A DNA stretch of 64,000 nucleotides from contig OX485804.1 in the NCBI GenBank assembly GCA_950295325.1, positions 66,502,033-66,566,032 of the forward strand, given 5' to 3'. This stretch comes from Polytrichum commune. Lineage: Eukaryota; Streptophyta; Polytrichopsida; Polytrichales; Polytrichaceae. Both the position numbers and the translations under genes were made by a program. How positions within the stretch are numbered: the first letter of the stretch is position 1; each line of letters begins with the position of its first letter. The notes below the pieces were generated by a model, which saw only the letters and a program-made list of their open reading frames with translations, was not told the origin of the DNA and did not search any database. Of the stretch, positions 11,856-21,890 are shown piece by piece.

Positions 11856-12640
11856 GTGGAGAGTAAGCATGTAGAGGGCGGAGACGCTATTGTGTTGGCT
11901 AAGGATGCATCCCTTGTTGCGTCAGTGGGGAAAGGAGAATCTCTAGAATCTGTAAGCAAAAACCCCAAGATCATGTCACCAAGCAAAATAGGTGATATTG
12001 GTGGTTCAAACAGTGCGCATGGTGATCAAGTGAGCCCGCCGCTAAGTTTTAGTATGAATTCGATAGCGGAACCCTACAATCAAACCAAACTGTTGATCTT
12101 CAATGTACATGGTACACTTCTGGATACTAGCCTATTGACTCAACCAAATCCAAACTACAACATCCGTGTGACCAAAAAAACTTACACACGTAGGTTTGTG
12201 TTCATGCTATGAATGATGGAGTTCTTGGGCCGGTGTTTTTAAATGTTCAAAATAACATTTTGGGGTACAAAGAGTAGGGAGTATATGGAAGAGGTTCTAC
12301 GAGAGATCCTACAAGTATTCTCACATTTGGAAGGCCATATACCAATTTTCACGTGGTCAGCAAAGGATTGCGAGGTAATTCAAAAGAGTTATGAGGTTTC
12401 ATTGTGGGGAAAACCTTTGACCAAGGTTTGGAAGAAATGGCCATGTTGGGATGCTACCAACACTGTTATCATAGACCACCATGAGCTTATGGTGGATTTC
12501 AACCCACAATCGAATGTGATCATTCTCTCTCCTTTCTATGTTACAAATCTGAAGGATTTATTTAAGGACAAAGATTATTTACAGCAAAACTTATGGCCAG
12601 CTCTTCAAGGCCTCTATGTGCACCAGGACGTTGGAAGTTT
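11856..12640 (+). pseudogene. FCP1/SCP-like HAD phosphatase domain, broken copy captured by CACTA
   Basis: The frame from 11856 ends its leader in KLLIFNVHGTLLDTS, equivalent to the DxDG(T/V) motif of FCP1/SCP (NLI-interacting factor-like) protein phosphatases. After a frameshift near 12210 it resumes as MEFLGRCF, meets TAA at 12239-12241, and continues through ITFWGTKSREYMEEVL, HIPIFTWSAKDCEV and NTVIIDHHELMVDFNP. These match the family's order: motif 1, the W-S/T block and the DD-containing motif 4. The nucleophile Asp of motif 1 is Asn and the paired acidic motif is Asp-His, so catalysis would be lost even without the frameshift and stop. Relatives dephosphorylate RNA polymerase II CTD or similar substrates; this copy probably does nothing enzymatic. 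Possibly a transduplicated host gene; an unmapped intron is an alternative to the frameshift. Confidence 0.7.
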
Positions 12641-12956
12641 TTGGTCCACTTGCAATCTATCCAGAATGCAAGCAGGGGTGTGTGAACTGAATTAATTTTC
12701 GAATAACATGGCAAAGACTATTGTGGAGGCTCTAGGAGGTGAGGGGAGTTATGAACTTGAAGTTCACAATGAACATTGTCCCCCCCCTTCCTCTTAGTTG
12801 GTCCATGACTAATTGAATTTGGATTTTAGTTGCATGTGTAGGTGGTTTCCAGGATGGAATTGCGGGGGAGGGGTGCGAAAACAGGGGAGAGCACATCATG
12901 CAATACAACATTGCCTTCACGCCCAGTTTGTGCAATATATCCCTAAAAAATTTTGG

Positions 12957-13008
12957 AAGTCATTTAGCGTTCATTTAGCAGTCATTTAGCAGTCTTTAAG
13001 CAATCTAT
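12957..13008. repeat. Short repeats of TCATTTAGCAGT type in CACTA
   Basis: Several copies of a 13-16 base word (GTCATTTAGC, GTTCATTTAGCA, GTCATTTAGCA, GTCTTTAAGCA) stand in tandem. They share the AGTCATT core of the element's end-proximal repeats and may be transposase-binding sites. Confidence 0.55.
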
Positions 13009-13112
13009 CCCTAAACATTTTTAGAACCGTATAAATGTCGTATGCATTGTTTGATGTGGGTTTTTGAGTCTATTATGGAAGTGACATTGGAAGGCAACGA
13101 AAACATTGGTTA

Positions 13113-13475
13113 GTGCCACATGAAGCCCTGATTGCTGACACATTACTAATTAGATACTTACATTGTATGAGGTATGTCATTGTTTGTTTTGTGGATGATA
13201 TATGGGTGCAGTTCAATGTTGGGCAATCCGTGCATATGATGAGCCCGAAAAACAAGAGACAGAATGTGGCCATTGGTAAAATCAGCGGTGTTGGGGGTGT
13301 GGATAAGTTTCATTTTAAGGTCATTCCGGAGTTTTGCTACAAAGTGGATGTGACCACTGCTTACCTAGGTAACGTGAAACTTACATATCCACCTGAGGAC
13401 GGAGACCAATGGTTAGTGAAAGATGTGGTGGAAGGATGTACACTGTGGAACGAAAGGAACCTGAGAGCAGCATGA
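13113..13475 (+). CDS. Unidentified frame in CACTA, possibly TE-encoded C-terminal domain
   Basis: An open frame of 120 codons, longer than chance neighbours, with a folded-domain look: VHMMSPKNKRQNVAIGKISG, then VDKFHFKVIPEFCYKVDVTT, then PPEDGDQWLVKDVVEGCTLW. The arrangement 'do not cross a baseline, then Asp-Val dyads, then WxVxDVV' is loosely reminiscent of accessory domains in plant CACTA/PttA-type proteins that end in an IaWP block. I could not verify this. It lies between the phosphatase fragment and the subterminal repeats on the same strand, so it may be the last exon of the captured gene instead. No start context or splice site was established. Confidence 0.35.
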   Translation: MPHEALIADTLLIRYLHCMRYVIVCFVDDIWVQFNVGQSVHMMSPKNKRQNVAIGKISGVGGVDKFHFKVIPEFCYKVDVTTAYLGNVKLTYPPEDGDQWLVKDVVEGCTLWNERNLRAA

Positions 13476-14301
13476 TTTTCCCCCCACGAACTTATCAGGG
13501 AGGACATAGAGGGCTTCCGTGTTGTAAACTCTGAACCCACTCATGAACATGCCCACACATTTTATTAGGAACAGAACAATAAATTTGGAATATGTATTCT
13601 TTTTCAAATATGATCCCCACTCACCCATTGAGTCCCCCCCTTTAATGCTTGAATGGTAGTTGCATGCTTGAAAGGTATGGTGAACGCAATTTCCCATTGT
13701 CATTGGCATGCGTTGAATAGCAATTTTGTAGTTGTTGAGGTAGAGTTCGTAGCAGATTTTGTAGTCACTGTCAAGTTGGGATGGATGCTAAATATACATC
13801 AATGACTGTACACCTTTTGCAGTGTAGTCATTGTTAACCATTCAGAGTTGTCTCACAGTCAAAATGGCATGACACAGATCCGTCGTGGCACAATCATGGC
13901 CGCACAGGAAGAAAAAAAATTGTTGCCGTTGTCGAATTCTAGTCATTTATGCATCCACGTAGAGAACTGAGTCATTACAAATGACACATGTACCCCTGAC
14001 ACCTCGGCACACGCATTCAAATGTCCCACTAATGAAAGAGTAAACAAGGCCTCAATGTGTTGACAGATGGCCTAAACCCATGCACATGTCACTAGCATGT
14101 AGTTCTTCAATAGTAACATAATAGTCGTTTAGGATACACATGGCAACCGGCAAATGACTACGCAAGAACTATGTTTATAGACACGTGGCATGATATTAGT
14201 TGCCCACATGTAACGATGACATGGCCAATTGACTCGGAAGCCACGTGTTTGTTGACATGGCGTGAGAGCCAACTCAGGCCGATACCTCACGGGCGTCAGG
14301 C

Positions 14302-14306
14302 CGATA
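14302..14306. repeat. Target-site duplication CGATA, left copy
   Basis: CGATA directly precedes the left LTR and recurs directly after the right LTR. Five bases is the usual Ty3/gypsy duplication length. Confidence 0.9.
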
Positions 14307-15281
14307 TGTCGCGCACCTCTCCATGAGGAGTGGCCGAAACACCATGGGCACAAGGGGGACCCCGGAGTGACACCCGGGACTTGTGGCGCCATTGGTGAGA
14401 GGGCCCAAGTGATCCTAGTGTGGGTGAGGGCCCCGGGCGTTGGGAACGCCTCCCACCCACGAAGACTAGGAGGCACAAGGGTAAGGCCATGAGCTATGCG
14501 TAGCTCATGGCGTGGTGATTCTAGAAAGCTCAAGAACACCTCAATCGGAGGTGTGAGCTAGGAGTTATGGCCATTTGAGTGGGGCGCTGTCCCGGGACAG
14601 CGCCCTGGTACAGCAGTGCCTGGGAGTGATTCCCGGGACTGCCAAGGTTCAAACAGGCATAACGTCCTCAATACTTGTCCGAATGGGGCAAGTGAGGAGT
14701 CCATCGGCATCTACGTGAAGCGTAGATGAAGATGGAGTGGTTGGTTGTTATGATCAGACATCATACAAGGAAGTTATGATGGTCTGAAGCTGCTGGGGGG
14801 GTTCTAGGCCCAGCAGCTAAAGGAAAATGTCCACTTGGCCCCAACTCTTGGTAGAGAGACAAGAGGTTGGTTGACGGTGGGGTAGGGGCCCCGCGTGAAG
14901 TCCGAGAGGCTTATATGGGTGAGGTGGTGTGGCCTCACCCACCCGAGGCCGAACGGCACGGCCTCCATGGGCTTTGGCCCATTGTGAGGCCATAGTTGCC
15001 TAGTATGGTTCGGGTTGTTGTAGTGTTGCTCCGGCAACGCGATGATCAACATAGGATTGGACTTCCATGGATGGAAGTCCACATCCAAGAAATGAGTTAC
15101 CGATTAAGGGGTGAGTCCCGAAAGCAAAGTAGGAGGGTTGGTTCCCTCCTATGAACTATTGGTCCGGGGTTAGAGGAGCTAACCATTAGCATGGCGGAAT
15201 GCGAATGGTTAGCGCTCGTAACCTTTGCTAGAATTGAAAATTGGCAAGATGGTCAAGGGGGGGCTAGCAAGGGTTGCGACA
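14307..15281 (+). repeat. 5' LTR of the gypsy element
   Basis: 975 bp from TGTCGCGCAC to TTGCGACA, ending two bases before the primer site. It is GC-richer than the surroundings and unusually dense in perfect stem-loops: 14487-14510, 14536-14554, a 24-base palindrome at 14582-14605, 14708-14728, 14788-14818, 14917-14940, 15059-15080, 15131-15150 and 15178-15213. A 94-codon minus-strand frame at 14804-15088 recurs unchanged in the other LTR and is not considered a gene. Promoter elements were not resolved. Confidence 0.93.
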
Positions 15282-15283
15282 CG

Positions 15284-15295
15284 TGGTATCAGAGC
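15284..15295 (+). promoter_or_regulatory. Primer binding site for initiator tRNA-Met
   Basis: TGGTATCAGAGC, complementary to the 3' end of plant initiator tRNA-Met, starts two bases after the LTR. This is where minus-strand cDNA synthesis would begin. Confidence 0.92.
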
Positions 15296-16539
15296 AGGGT
15301 TCCAAGTTTTGAGCTCTCACTTTGAGGGAAACATGGGTATCAAAAATGCGGGTTATGATGGTGAGCCCGGGGTTTCCAAAAGGTTGTGAGGCTCAAATTG
15401 GAACAAGGATCATGTGCAAGTGGAATTTGACCATACCATTGGTTCTAATGACAATGGTGGGCATGAGGGTGGATTTGGTAAGGAAAATGGAGGAGTGCTT
15501 TGAAAAGGGCTCCCTCAAACCTCAAAAAAACATTTGGGGCCTAGAATACCGAAAGGACCCAAAACCTTGGAGGGCATTAATGTTGGATTGAAATTCCAAT
15601 TCGAAATGCTTGGAAGGTATGGATGTTGAAATGAACTTGGTGCTAATGAGGCACCCGGGGCCTCTTAAGGCCTATGTGCGCTATTCAAACGCACAAATGA
15701 AGGATACACCTAAAACGGACGAGCTTTCTAAGAAATGCATCGTTTTAGGTGGGGTTTTAAAAGCGGGTGGTGGATGCCTTGTTTAAGTCCCCAAGGCTTC
15801 TTGAGGACATGGTGGGGATCATCAAGTTTGCAAGATCATTGAATCCGATGGTCCCGAAGAAAAGTTTGGTGGCGCATCACCACAAGTGGCTTTAGCCAAA
15901 GTTGGTCCCAAAGAAATGAGTGCAAATTGTTTGGTTCATTTTACTTAGGCAAAATATGTTGGTGCCGCTAACAGAATGTTGAAAGGTGGCTTTATGCTTC
16001 CAAGGCATATCATACTCATGCCGCGGACGGAATGTTGGAAGGTGGGTTTGTCCTACCAAGGCAATTCATGTTCGTGCCGCATACGGAGTGTGGGAAGGTG
16101 GCTTTGTGCTATCAAGGGAAAACATGTTTGTTTTGTGGACAAATTATTGGAAATTGCTTTTGTGGCACTAAACCAATTCGTCCTTCGGACGAAATGTTAA
16201 AAGTTGGCTTTGCGGACCGAGCCAAAACATATTGTTGCGGTGGACAGAGAATTAGATGGTGGCTTTGTGGCCAAGGCTAGTAGCCTTAAGCCAAGGCCAA
16301 GTCATGTATACCTTGAGGCTCAAATGAATGGGAGACATGTCTCATGAGTTGTCAAAGAGGCAACGGACTCTTTCATGAGCCGAAAGCTCACAAGGGGGTT
16401 GGGGCTCGCGGACGGGTAGAGCCGGCAAGCCCACCAAAGTACGGTTTGCAAAGGGCGAACCGCATGAAGCAAAGCAGGCGGCGATGCATGTAACCTTTTG
16501 ATGTGGGACATTAGATTTTTGTCAACATTTCACTCTATG
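15296..16539 (+). pseudogene. Presumed gag region, unrecognisable
   Basis: Sequence between the primer site and the first pol homology. Its longest frame (15322-15591, 89 codons) shows no capsid or CCHC zinc-knuckle pattern. From 15974 a degenerate 56 bp tandem repeat takes over. Position alone suggests gag. Confidence 0.4.
15974..16270 (+). repeat. Degenerate tandem repeat of about 56 bp in the gag region
   Basis: Units begin near 15974, 16030, 16086, 16139, 16190 and 16245. Each carries a version of GAATGTTGGAAGGTGGCTTT followed by a CCAAG-type word. The first three are spaced exactly 56 bp; later ones vary. Confidence 0.75.
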
Positions 16540-19500
16540 TGAAATAAATGAGGTGCATGTCATTGGAAAGGTCACCTTCTTTGAAACTCACATGAGAGAT
16601 GTGAGGTGCAAGCCGGTAAGCTTGCGGTGCATTATGATGTGTCATAATGGCAAAGAATTGAAGTTCAAATTGACAAGGACTCCTATGGTAGGAGGACCTA
16701 AGTTGAATTTGCTCTTAATGGACCAAATGCAAAATGGAAAACATAATGGTTGGAGTTCAATTGGAGCAACTCCAAAGAACTTATGGGGAGGCTAGGAAAG
16801 ATGGGCCTCCCCTAAACCGTTTGGTGGGATGTTGGTGAGATACAAGGATGTATTCACCAATGTGTTGCCCAAAAAGTTACCGCCAAGGAGTGAAAAATAA
16901 CTTTGCTCAACGAGAGATTGAGTTCTTGAGGTATGTGGTGACAAAGGAAGTTGGTGGACGAACATGAAGAATGTCAAGGCAATCCAAGAAAAAAATTGGC
17001 CCTTGACTCAAGAAAAGGGCTTAGGTCATTTGTTGGCCTAACCAACTACTACCACCACTTCATTCATGGTTTTTCTAAGGTTGCTAGAACCTTAGTCAAC
17101 ATGTTGGAAAAAATGGCTATCCCAAGAGTGAGATGAGCCTTGTCACCAAGCCTTTTGGGAGCTCAAGAAAAAGTTCTCTTCACAAGATGTGGTTAAGTTT
17201 CGGGTTTTCATGAGCATGTTGAGGTGCACATGAAGGCAAAGGACTTTACCATTGACGGATGTTGATCCGAGATGGATGCCCATTGCATATGAGAGCATTA
17301 AGCTTAATGGTTGTCGAACCTAGTGCGATTTGTGAAAGAAAGGGCTATCCCAAGAGTGGGATGAGCCTTGTCCCCAAGTCTTTGGGGAGCTTAATACAAA
17401 GTTGTCTTTACCACCTGTGTTCAAGTTCGCGGAGCTTGAAAAACCTTTTGAGGTGCATACGGGGGGCGAGGACTTTACCATTGGCGGATGTTGATGCAAG
17501 ATGGATGGCCATTGCATACGAGAGCATGAAGCTCGATGGTTCGACTTGTGGAAGAAATGGCTATCCCAAGAGTGGGATGATGTTTGTCACGAGTCTTTGG
17601 GGAGCTTAAGACCAAGTTCTCTTCGCCGCCCGTGCTCAAGTTCACGGAGCTTGACAAACCTTTTGAGGTGCATATGGGGGTGAATGATTTTGCCAATGGT
17701 GGATTATGTGTAAGATGGATGGCCATTGCATCTGCGAGCATGTAGCTCGATGGTTGTCAAAGAAGACAACCAACTCATGACAAAGAACTTCTTTGCGTAG
17801 TGTATTGCTTGAAGATGTGGCGACACTAGTTGGGGTCGCACAAAGTAAAGGTCTACAAGGACAATGTGTCCTAAAAGTATTTTGACATACAAGCGCAAGT
17901 GAGCGCCAAGTCATTGCGTTGGCATGATAGCTTGGCGCTTATGAAGGTGGATCTAATTTACAAACCGGACCGTGGAAATGTGGTGCCGGATGCGCTAAGT
18001 AGACGGGAAGAGTTCCAAGCAATGAGAACCATCCAAACCTTGTGGCTAATGTGTGCCGGCGAAGGAAACTTGTGATGCAAAATACGGGAGGGGTAAATTA
18101 ACTACCCCAAAGCACAAAAGCTTTTAGGTGAGCTTAAAGAGGTTAAGTTGGTGGACGGATTGTTCAAGTGCAAGCAAAGTTGGGTGTATGTGCCACAAGG
18201 CAAGTTGAGGCTATCAGTTTTGAAGGAGGAATGTGATAGTACTATTGCCGGCCATAGAGGAGAAAAAGAAAACCACCATAAAATGGTGTCAAAGAGGTAC
18301 CGTTGGTGGTGCATAAAGGAGGATATAGCCCACTTTGTGAAGGCGTGAATAAAGTGCCAAGTGAACCGAGCCTCTTACCAAAAGCAAGGCGGTTTCTTGC
18401 AACCGTTGCCTATCCCGTCGGCGCCATGGCATAGTATGTGCATGGACTTGATCACAAGTTTGCCGCCGGAGTCACATGGGTATCATGCCATCTTGTTGAT
18501 GGTAGAGTGGTTTGCCAAGTTGGCACACATGGTGCTGATTGTGGGAACCGCCACCGCGTTGGAGACCGCATAGCCTTTCTCAAAGGATGGTTGAGGCACC
18601 ACGGGTTGCCAAGAGTGATTGTGTGGGATCAAGATCCAAAGTTCACAAGTGCATTTTCAATGCATTTCTCTAAGGAGGTCGGAATGAAACTAAGGTATAG
18701 CATGACCTTGCATTCCCATATGGATGGGGAAGCGGAGCGTGTGAATGGAGTCTTGAAGCAATACTTGAGGAACTTGGTGGGGGCGGACCAAGGAGATTGG
18801 GCGGACTATGTGGGTCGAGCAGAGTGTAATTGCAATGTAGCCACGCACTTGGCTACCAAGGGGTGGTCTTTGGTGGTGGCTTATGGAGTGGATGCGCTCC
18901 AACCTATTAACCTAGCTCTCGAGGGGGCACATTCAACACTAGAGTTCAACCAAGATGATGAGGACTTGGCCAAGAAGCGTGAACAAGTCTTGGAGATGAC
19001 CAAGTTGTTGGTGGAGAAAGCCCGAAGGTGCTACGGAGTGCTAGTAAATGCCGGAAGACGCGAAGTGGAGAATGAGGTGGGCCAAAAGGTGTTGTTGAAT
19101 GTGAACAACTTCACTTAGCCGGAAGGCCTCGCTCCAAAAGTTCATGTCCAAAATTGGAGCTTCGTTTTCCAATGTGGAACAAGTGTTCAAGGACATGTAT
19201 AAGTTGGAATTACCGCCGGACATCAAAGTGCATCCGACATTTCATGTCTCATTACGAAAGTCATTTAAGGACGACACCTTGTGGCCCGATCACAAGCAAG
19301 TGATTAGGCCACGTCCCGACCTTGTGGAGGTCATTTGGAACATGAGGTAAGAGGACATCCTCAAGTGTAGGAAGCCCAAGTGAAAATGAAAGAAAATGTA
19401 CAAAGGAGTACTTGGTGAAATGGTTAGGATACCATGAGAAAGAAGCCGTTTGGGTAGCGGCAAGAGACATGATGAACGCCAAGGAATTGGTAAAGCACTT

Positions 19501-19560
19501 TGAAGAAACTAAGGCTAGACATTCCAATAAAATGAAGCGTAGGCATTGATGAGGACATCA
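16540..19560 (+). pseudogene. Broken gypsy pol: RT remnant, RNase H, integrase, chromodomain
   Basis: Read across frames: near 16560-16790 a linker block (VGGPKLNLLLMDQM); at 16830-16895 RYKDVF and LPKKLPPRSE-like sequence, then an abrupt jump to NFAQREIEFLRYVV at about 16897, so the RT palm with its YxDD site is deleted. RT thumb LRSFVGLTNYYHHFIHGFSK at 17014-17075. RNase H pieces up to DALSRREEF near 18016. Integrase zinc finger (GHRGEK...IKCQ), with TGA at 18346-18348 replacing the first Cys codon. Integrase core with CMDLITS, WDQDPKFTSAF and a MDGEAERVN Glu block, split by a frameshift near 18570. A chromodomain (EYLVKWLGYHEKEAVWVAAR) lies at 19345-19545. The chromodomain marks the chromovirus branch, which targets heterochromatin marks. 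No intact enzyme can be made. Confidence 0.88.
17115..17765 (+). repeat. Triplicated RNase H segment in gypsy pol
   Basis: Three head-to-tail copies start near 17113, 17341 and 17557, each beginning GGCTATCCCAAGAGTG and passing through GGAGCTTAA and CTTTTGAGGTGCA. Spacing is about 228 then 216 bp. The copies differ at many positions, so the triplication is older than this insertion and was present in the element that was copied. Confidence 0.85.
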
Positions 19561-20351
19561 ATCTCCTTTAGTGGGGGAGAGACTCTAGTAGCACACTTAG
19601 CTTCGAGGCTAATTGCTCCACAACATGAACTTGTTCTTTGGCTTGAGGGAATAAAGTCCAAACTTTAGTGGTGCAAAGAGAAAAGTACGAGATGAGGTCC
19701 TAGTCTTGTACTTGTGCTTGGTTAGTGGAAGAGGGAGAATAGATATGCCAAACTAGGTTGGGTAAGCCGAGTAATTGGGGGCCATGGCTTGGAGGGGCCT
19801 TGGATAAAACCAAGAAACTTCTTAGCCGTGGCCTTGTCCGGGCGGGGACAAGGTGATGGCGCGTGCTCATAAAAGTGCTACCCGCGAGCTAACGAGAGTT
19901 GGCGCATGGGAGTCATGAACCCATGTCTCGAAAGAGCAAAGTGGGAACCGAGTCGGGCGGGACTTGGCATCACCCCCGTGCGATCGAGGCGTGGCTTAAC
20001 AATGGAAAGCCATCTCGGAGTTGCAACCGAGACAACTTGGTGGAAGCGTTGAGGTCTCGCCTAGATGTGTCATGTTAGGCTAGTGGAGCCTAACGGGGGA
20101 GGCCCCAAAGGAGGGGCAACCCAAGTGAGTCCCAAAGTAGGTGGGTCTAGTGTAGGTTAGGTCCTTGGAAGAGAGATCCAAGGTCGCTAACGGACCACCT
20201 AGGAACGACACCTTTGGGACTATGCCAAATTTGAAGATGCATTGTGGGGGTCGCGCCCTAAGGTAAACACAATGCCGCACCATAGAGGATGGCAACTTGA
20301 GAATTGGTGTGCCGACTACGAGTATAGTCGATGAGGGCATCGACTCCGTTT

Positions 20352-20363
20352 GGTGGGGGTGAG
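20352..20363 (+). promoter_or_regulatory. Polypurine tract of the gypsy element
   Basis: GGTGGGGGTGAG directly abuts the TG of the right LTR. One T interrupts the purines. This is the expected plus-strand primer position. Confidence 0.75.
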
Positions 20364-21338
20364 TGTCGCGCACCTCTCCATGAGGAGTGGCCGAAACACC
20401 ATGGGCACAAGGGGGACCCCGGAGTGACACCCGGGACTTGTGGCGCCATTGGTGAGAGGGCCCAAGTGATCCTAGTGTGGGTGAGGGCCCCGGGCGTTGG
20501 GAACGCCTCCCACCCACGAAGACTAGGAGGCACAAGGGTAAGGCCATGAGCTATGCGTAGCTCATGGCGTGGTGATTCTAGAAAGCTCAAGAACACCTCA
20601 ATCGGAGGTGTGAGCTAGGAGTTATGGCCATTTGAGTGGGGCGCTGTCCCGGGACAGCGCCCTGGTACAGCAGTGCCTGGGAGTGATTCCCGGGACTGCC
20701 AAGGTTCAAACAGGCATAACGTCCTCAATACTTGTCCGAATGGGGCAAGTGAGGAGTCCATCGGCATCTACGTGAAGCGTAGATGAAGATGGAGTGGTTG
20801 GTTGTTATGATCAGACATCATACAAGGAAGTTATGATGGTCTGAAGCTGCTGGGGGGGTTCTAGGCCCAGCAGCTAAAGGAAAATGTCCACTTGGCCCCA
20901 ACTCTTGGTAGAGAGACAAGAGGTTGGTTGACGGTGGGGTAGGGGCCCCGCGTGAAGTCCGAGAGGCTTATATGGGTGAGGTGGTGTGGCCTCACCCACC
21001 CGAGGCCGAACGGCACGGCCTCCATGGGCTTTGGCCCATTGTGAGGCCATAGTTGCCTAGTATGGTTCGGGTTGTTGTAGTGTTGCTCCGGCAACGCGAT
21101 GATCAACATAGGATTGGACTTCCATGGATGGAAGTCCACATCCAAGAAATGAGTTACCGATTAAGGGGTGAGTCCCGAAAGCAAAGTAGGAGGGTTGGTT
21201 CCCTCCTATGAACTATTGGTCCGGGGTTAGAGGAGCTAACCATTAGCATGGCGGAATGCGAATGGTTAGCGCTCGTAACCTTTGCTAGAATTGAAAATTG
21301 GCAAGATGGTCAAGGGGGGGCTAGCAAGGGTTGCGACA
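20364..21338 (+). repeat. 3' LTR of the gypsy element
   Basis: 975 bp, the same length as the left LTR and identical in every stretch I compared by eye. It ends GCGACA before the CGATA target duplication. Confidence 0.93.
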
Positions 21339-21343
21339 CGATA
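21339..21343. repeat. Target-site duplication CGATA, right copy
   Basis: Matches 14302-14306. Deleting one copy plus the element restores a TCAGGCCGATACCTC word that is tandemly repeated in the host CACTA sequence. Confidence 0.9.
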
Positions 21344-21676
21344 CCTCCTGCAGGCTAGGGTTCCGGGTTTTAAATAGGTGTCAGGCTTGCACACCTGGCA
21401 CGACGTCACCATACGAGGGGGCTGGCAGCCCCGGCCTTACATAAGCTTCCCGGAAATGAGCGACGTGAGGGCGGAGGGAGGCGAGTCGGGGCAGGTGGGC
21501 CTCATGCCGAGGTGGCACCGGCTGCCTGCACTACCAGGCAGTTTCCCCTGGTAGGCGGTACCTGCCACGCGGGACTGCCAGGCTGGTGCCGCTCGGCAGT
21601 GTGGTTGCTAGGCCCCGAGAGCGACCAATGGGCAGGCCCAGGTCAAGCTGCATGCCCCTGGTATGGTTGCGCCCTC
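21344..21676. other. GC-rich, hairpin-rich segment of the CACTA element
   Basis: A GC-rich island with several short inverted repeats, for example GGGGCTGGCAGCCCC and CTACCAGG...CCTGGTAG. No open frame of note. It contrasts with the AT-rich flanks. Confidence 0.55.
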
Positions 21677-21890
21677 AGATGATGACCTGGAGGTAAGGTC
21701 GTGGCGTGGATGCCATGTCAGATTATGACCTGGATGTGAGGTCATGGCGTGGATGCCACGTCAGATGATGACCTGGAGGTAAGGTCGTGGCGTGGATGCC
21801 ATGTCAGATTATGACCTGGATGTGAGGTCATGGCGTGGATGCCACGTCAGATGATGACCTGGATGTGAGGTCGTGTCGTGGATGCCACAT
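21677..21890 (+). repeat. Minisatellite, five 43 bp units in a two-type alternation
   Basis: Five units starting AGATGATGACCTGG or AGATTATGACCTGG and ending GGATGCCAYGTC. Types alternate A-B-A-B-A', so the true period is 86 bp. Inside the CACTA element. Confidence 0.88.

Larger units (their letters stand above)
14307..21338 (+). mobile_element. Ty3/gypsy LTR retrotransposon (chromovirus type), recently inserted but defective
   Basis: A 7032 bp element with two 975 bp LTRs starting TGTCGC and ending GCGACA. The 5 bp target duplication CGATA lies at 14302-14306 and 21339-21343, a tRNA-Met primer site follows the left LTR, and a polypurine tract precedes the right LTR. Domain order is RT remnant, RNase H, integrase, chromodomain on the + strand, which identifies gypsy. 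Gag was not recognised, the RT core is missing, RNase H is partly triplicated, and stops and frameshifts are frequent. The LTRs looked the same wherever I compared them, so insertion is recent and must have used enzymes supplied in trans. Confidence 0.93.

Noticed and set aside
11609-11986. Minus-strand Pro/Ser/Thr-rich frames in the CACTA element
   Set aside because: Reverse reading of the low-complexity leader of the captured gene; no start context and no domain.
14307-14350. Hammerhead-ribozyme-like core (TGAGGA...GAAAC) at the start of the LTR, as in plant retrozymes
   Set aside because: The invariant C before TGANGA is A, the intervening bases cannot form stem II, and no matching cleavage-site strand was found.
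14804-15088. 94-codon minus-strand frame present identically at 20861-21145
   Set aside because: It is simply the same LTR sequence twice; no domain and wrong strand for the element.
16032-16280. Cysteine-rich frame resembling zinc knuckles in the presumed gag
   Set aside because: Cysteine spacing does not fit CX2CX4HX4C; it comes from the 56 bp tandem repeat.
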